Shown: piece by piece, positions 32,661 through 34,852 of the stretch
How the letters are laid out: every line of letters starts with the position of its first letter
Position numbering within the stretch: position 1 is the stretch's first letter
DNA from: Flavobacteriaceae bacterium
GTDB taxonomy: Bacteria > Bacteroidota > Bacteroidia > Flavobacteriales > Flavobacteriaceae
DNA: 34,852 bases
Direction of reading: 5' to 3'
Assembly (NCBI GenBank): GCA_029268555.1
Contig: JAQWNN010000025.1
Coordinates: 1 to 34,852, forward strand
Program-made: the position numbers and the translations under genes
The notes under the pieces: generated by a model
What the model was told of the DNA's origin: nothing
Seen by the model: only the letters and a program-made list of their open reading frames with translations
Database searches by the model: none

Positions 32661-34370
32661 CTATTTAATATTTTTGGTATTCTCTGTTTTTTCTGATTTT
32701 CTATAGAATTTTAGTTCTAGCTTAGTCAAATTGCCAACCGCATCCTCAGCTTCTATTTTCAATTGATGTAAGGATTCATCGAAAGATAAATCATTAAAAT
32801 CATAAATTAAAGAGTTGTTTTTAGGTTCGTGTTCTAGAAGAATCCACCTTCCATTAATTTCTCCCCTAAAAGATTTAATTCCAGAATAATCGTCTGTCAA
32901 CTTTACTTTTAAGTATTTAGAAGAACTTAACCATTGATCATTTTTAAAATTTAATGGTTTGATAGTTGGAGCTAGACTATCACGACTGATTATAAAAGTT
33001 CCAAATGTTTTTGATTTCCCAACCCATTCCCCCTCTTTTTTTTGATTACTTAAAAAGTAAGGATCTCCTTTTGAATTAAGCATTGCAATAAAAGATTGAC
33101 TTGTTATTAAACTGTCTTGATTAGGAATTTTAAAACGAACTTCAAAAGATTTTTGAAGAGGATAATTATTTTCCCCTACGAAAAGTTTTTCTTCACGATT
33201 TTCAACAAGCAATGGGATCGATTCGAAGAAACTGTTTTTAGGAAAGTATACCGTTTTGTTTTCAAAATCAAATGAATGATCATTTTTAGGATCAAGAAAA
33301 TCTTTTTTTGGAGACACTATTTCAGTTCGCTCTGTTCCTGTAATGTAGGCTTCTATATAACTTATGTTTCCATTATAATCACTCACTTCAACTAATATTT
33401 GATAGGACTTTCCAGCGGTGATTTTCATTTCACCATTGGATTTAGTCTCCTTCAGAAAACTTACTTTTTGAGCTGGATGAGAAATAAAACGTTGAATTCT
33501 TTTCTTTTTTTGAGCATACTCTTTGTAATCAATTAAGAGGTTGATGAATTTAGAATCGTTGAATGTTATTTTATCCATTCTATACTCAAATACAAGAACT
33601 CCATTCAGTCGAATAGTGGCTTTATAAATTCCATTTTTATTATATGATAAATCTTGCCGATCAAACAAATGCATTCCTATGTTGACCTTCCCTCCTGAAT
33701 GTATTCCAGCTGTAGTATATACACTATCGTTTTTTCTTATGAGAGGATATTCTTTCCTTTTACTGTCGAGATTAATTCCGCTATAGAGATAAAAATTTTG
33801 AATTTGAGGTCGCTGACTATCTTTAATTTCAAGAGTGTAATCCATTGGATTAATAGGATTTTGACTACTTGAATTTCTTACCTCAAAATGTAAATGGGGA
33901 CCATTAGATCCGCCTGTATTTCCTGAATATCCAACTAACTCTCCTGCTTTAACTTTCAAAACTTCCGATTTTGGAAATGTTTGGATGGTATACGATTCCT
34001 TTTCATACTGCTTTTCTTTTATATATGCCTCAATTTTGGGAGCGAATTTTTTGAGATGTGCATACACTGATGTAGTTCCATCGTAGTGTTGGATATAGAG
34101 GGCTTTTCCGTATCCGCTTGTACTTACTCGAATCCTGTTAATCCATCCGTTTTGAATACTTTTAACTTTTAATCCCTGTCTTCCCTGTGTACGAATATCA
34201 ATACCTGCATGAAAATGATTGTTTCTATACTCTCCAAAAGTTCCAGAGAGCTGAAGAGGGATATCTAAGGGTGGTACCCACTCATTAATTTGTTGACTTA
34301 ATATAACATAAGGTAACCCACAAAAAAACAATAATAACCTAAGAACTAGATTTCGAATGTTAGTTGGCAT
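32661..34370 (-). CDS. Exported M23 (LytM) family metallopeptidase
   Basis: A 569-residue exported protein. The signal is MPTNIRNLVLRLLLFFCGLP followed by YVILSQ. The M23 domain lies close to the N-terminus (about residues 25-180), with zinc ligands in NHFHAGIDI (HxxxD) and NGPHLHFEV (HxH), so it should be an active endopeptidase, probably cutting peptidoglycan cross-links. The remaining 390 residues are beta-rich repeats without a recognised name, including YNGNISYIEAYIT and a final DAVGNLTKLELKFYRK that look like Ig or cadherin-type strands. I chose the ATG at 34370; the frame runs back to a TTG at 34379. Divergent from the coiled-coil and zapA genes. Confidence 0.9.
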   Translation of the reverse strand: MPTNIRNLVLRLLLFFCGLPYVILSQQINEWVPPLDIPLQLSGTFGEYRNNHFHAGIDIRTQGRQGLKVKSIQNGWINRIRVSTSGYGKALYIQHYDGTTSVYAHLKKFAPKIEAYIKEKQYEKESYTIQTFPKSEVLKVKAGELVGYSGNTGGSNGPHLHFEVRNSSSQNPINPMDYTLEIKDSQRPQIQNFYLYSGINLDSKRKEYPLIRKNDSVYTTAGIHSGGKVNIGMHLFDRQDLSYNKNGIYKATIRLNGVLVFEYRMDKITFNDSKFINLLIDYKEYAQKKKRIQRFISHPAQKVSFLKETKSNGEMKITAGKSYQILVEVSDYNGNISYIEAYITGTERTEIVSPKKDFLDPKNDHSFDFENKTVYFPKNSFFESIPLLVENREEKLFVGENNYPLQKSFEVRFKIPNQDSLITSQSFIAMLNSKGDPYFLSNQKKEGEWVGKSKTFGTFIISRDSLAPTIKPLNFKNDQWLSSSKYLKVKLTDDYSGIKSFRGEINGRWILLEHEPKNNSLIYDFNDLSFDESLHQLKIEAEDAVGNLTKLELKFYRKSEKTENTKNIK

Positions 34371-34491
34371 AGTCTGCAATATAAAAATGAATTTTTTTTT
34401 AATCTAATTTTAAAATCTAAATGTGCTATGAAATTAAATCATCTAAAACAGTCGTAGTGTGTAAGTTCAATAAGAAAAGATTCTATAAATT

Positions 34492-34511
34492 TACAATAGT
34501 AAGTTATTGTA
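34492..34511. repeat. Inverted repeat upstream of the coiled-coil/zapA genes
   Basis: TACAATA-GTAAGT-TATTGTA is a perfect 7-6-7 inverted repeat ending 12 bases before the ATG at 34524. It could be an operator or a weak hairpin in the leader. It has no T-tract, so it is not a terminator. No TAnnTTTG element is visible in this intergenic stretch. Confidence 0.35.
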
Positions 34512-34523
34512 TTAATTTTCAAT

Positions 34524-34820
34524 ATGGCAATTAATTCTTCAGACATATCACTTTTAGAGTCAAAGATCATTATCCTGCTTAATAAGCTAAAAGATAATCA
34601 TCTTGATTTACAAACACTAAAAGAGCAAAATAAGCTTTTGGATTCACAAAAAGAGCTACTTGAAGACCAAATTAAAAACTTTAAAGAAGAGAATAAATCT
34701 CTTAAAATTGCAAATAACTTATTAGGCAGTAATGAAGGAAAAAAGCAAACGAAAGCTAAGATAAATAGTTTAATCAAAGAGGTTGATTACTGTATTTCAC
34801 AGCTATCAGAAATGAATTGA
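34524..34820 (+). CDS. Small coiled-coil protein upstream of zapA
   Basis: A 98-residue protein predicted to be almost wholly helical with heptad leucines (LLNKLKDNHLDLQTLKEQNK, LLDSQKELLEDQIKNFKEEN), then a linker and a second helix (INSLIKEVDYCISQLSEMN). No membrane segment or enzyme motif. A short coiled-coil protein just in front of zapA is a recurrent flavobacterial arrangement, and I infer a role in division-ring organisation, perhaps resembling ZapB in shape. It is not a proven ZapB homolog. The next ATG, that of zapA, lies one base after its stop, suggesting translational coupling. Confidence 0.8.
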   Translation: MAINSSDISLLESKIIILLNKLKDNHLDLQTLKEQNKLLDSQKELLEDQIKNFKEENKSLKIANNLLGSNEGKKQTKAKINSLIKEVDYCISQLSEMN

Positions 34821-34821
34821 T

Positions 34822-34852
34822 ATGAGCGAACAACTAAAAATTAAATTGACAA
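34822..34852 (+). CDS. zapA: Cell division protein ZapA, first codons only
   Basis: Ten codons (MSEQLKIKLT) before the right edge. The start follows the coiled-coil gene's stop by one base. The N-terminus matches the start of flavobacterial ZapA, which promotes FtsZ bundling. The call rests on this short match plus the neighbourhood, so it is tentative. Confidence 0.6.
   Translation, partial: MSEQLKIKLT

Noticed and set aside
1-34852. CRISPR array, insertion sequence, prophage, tRNA or rRNA gene, riboswitch
   Set aside because: I read through all intergenic stretches and saw no regular repeats, transposase, cloverleaf or known riboswitch core; a short or degenerate one could be missed by eye.

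Overview
This window is chromosomal DNA of a low-GC member of the Bacteroidota, most likely a marine Flavobacteriaceae-type organism. The evidence is family content that I recognise mainly from this lineage (DUF2795, DUF3276 PUR-like, DUF4294, DUF6048, DUF6452, long NusB, cyclophilin-FKBP fusion), the absence of Shine-Dalgarno leaders, and repeated copies of the Bacteroidota -7 promoter element TAnnTTTG in front of genes. Genes are packed tightly, with no gene-free stretch above 300 bases. I see no tRNA, rRNA, CRISPR array, insertion sequence or phage gene. Most of the window is ordinary housekeeping DNA.

Layout. 1-8.3 kb: secA (cut by the left edge), a DUF2795 protein, a corrinoid adenosyltransferase and lnt, all leftward; then pssA rightward; then lptB and tatC leftward. 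This block is mostly envelope biogenesis and export. 8.4-15.5 kb: recQ, a two-domain prolyl isomerase, a thioredoxin-like protein, a CsaA-like tRNA-binding protein, a large secreted M14 carboxypeptidase-like protein and a PUR-domain protein. 15.5-22.2 kb: an ABC exporter half divergent from nusB, a DUF1573 lipoprotein, yajC and pyrD, then an M42 aminopeptidase divergent from a DUF4294 protein.

22.3-26.3 kb is the most interesting part: a candidate zinc-starvation island. A Fur/Zur-type regulator is divergent from a probable five-reading-frame operon: an NTF2-like protein, a small protein with a COG0523-like C-terminal tail split by an in-frame TAA, a secreted His-rich purple-acid-phosphatase-like phosphoesterase, and a MerC membrane protein. 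A ZIP metal transporter lies on the other side of the regulator. Two copies of a 15-base inverted repeat (TGCAAC-N3-GTTGCA; one copy has a single mismatch) sit over the -7 and -33 elements of the operon promoter, as expected of a Zur repressor.

26.3-34.9 kb: an RlmL-like rRNA methyltransferase, a DUF6048 gene broken by an in-frame TAA, a DUF6452 lipoprotein, rlmD, rocD with a cysteine-rich insertion, a NifS-like cysteine desulfurase, a secreted M23 peptidase, a small coiled-coil protein and the first codons of zapA.

Points for a second look: the Zur-like switch and its operon, two single in-frame TAA codons interrupting otherwise continuous genes, a palindrome made of two opposed -7 elements between the ZIP and rlmL-like genes, and a terminator-like hairpin that ends three bases before the pyrD start codon. 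Family assignments come from recognising sequence and motifs by eye; no database search was possible.
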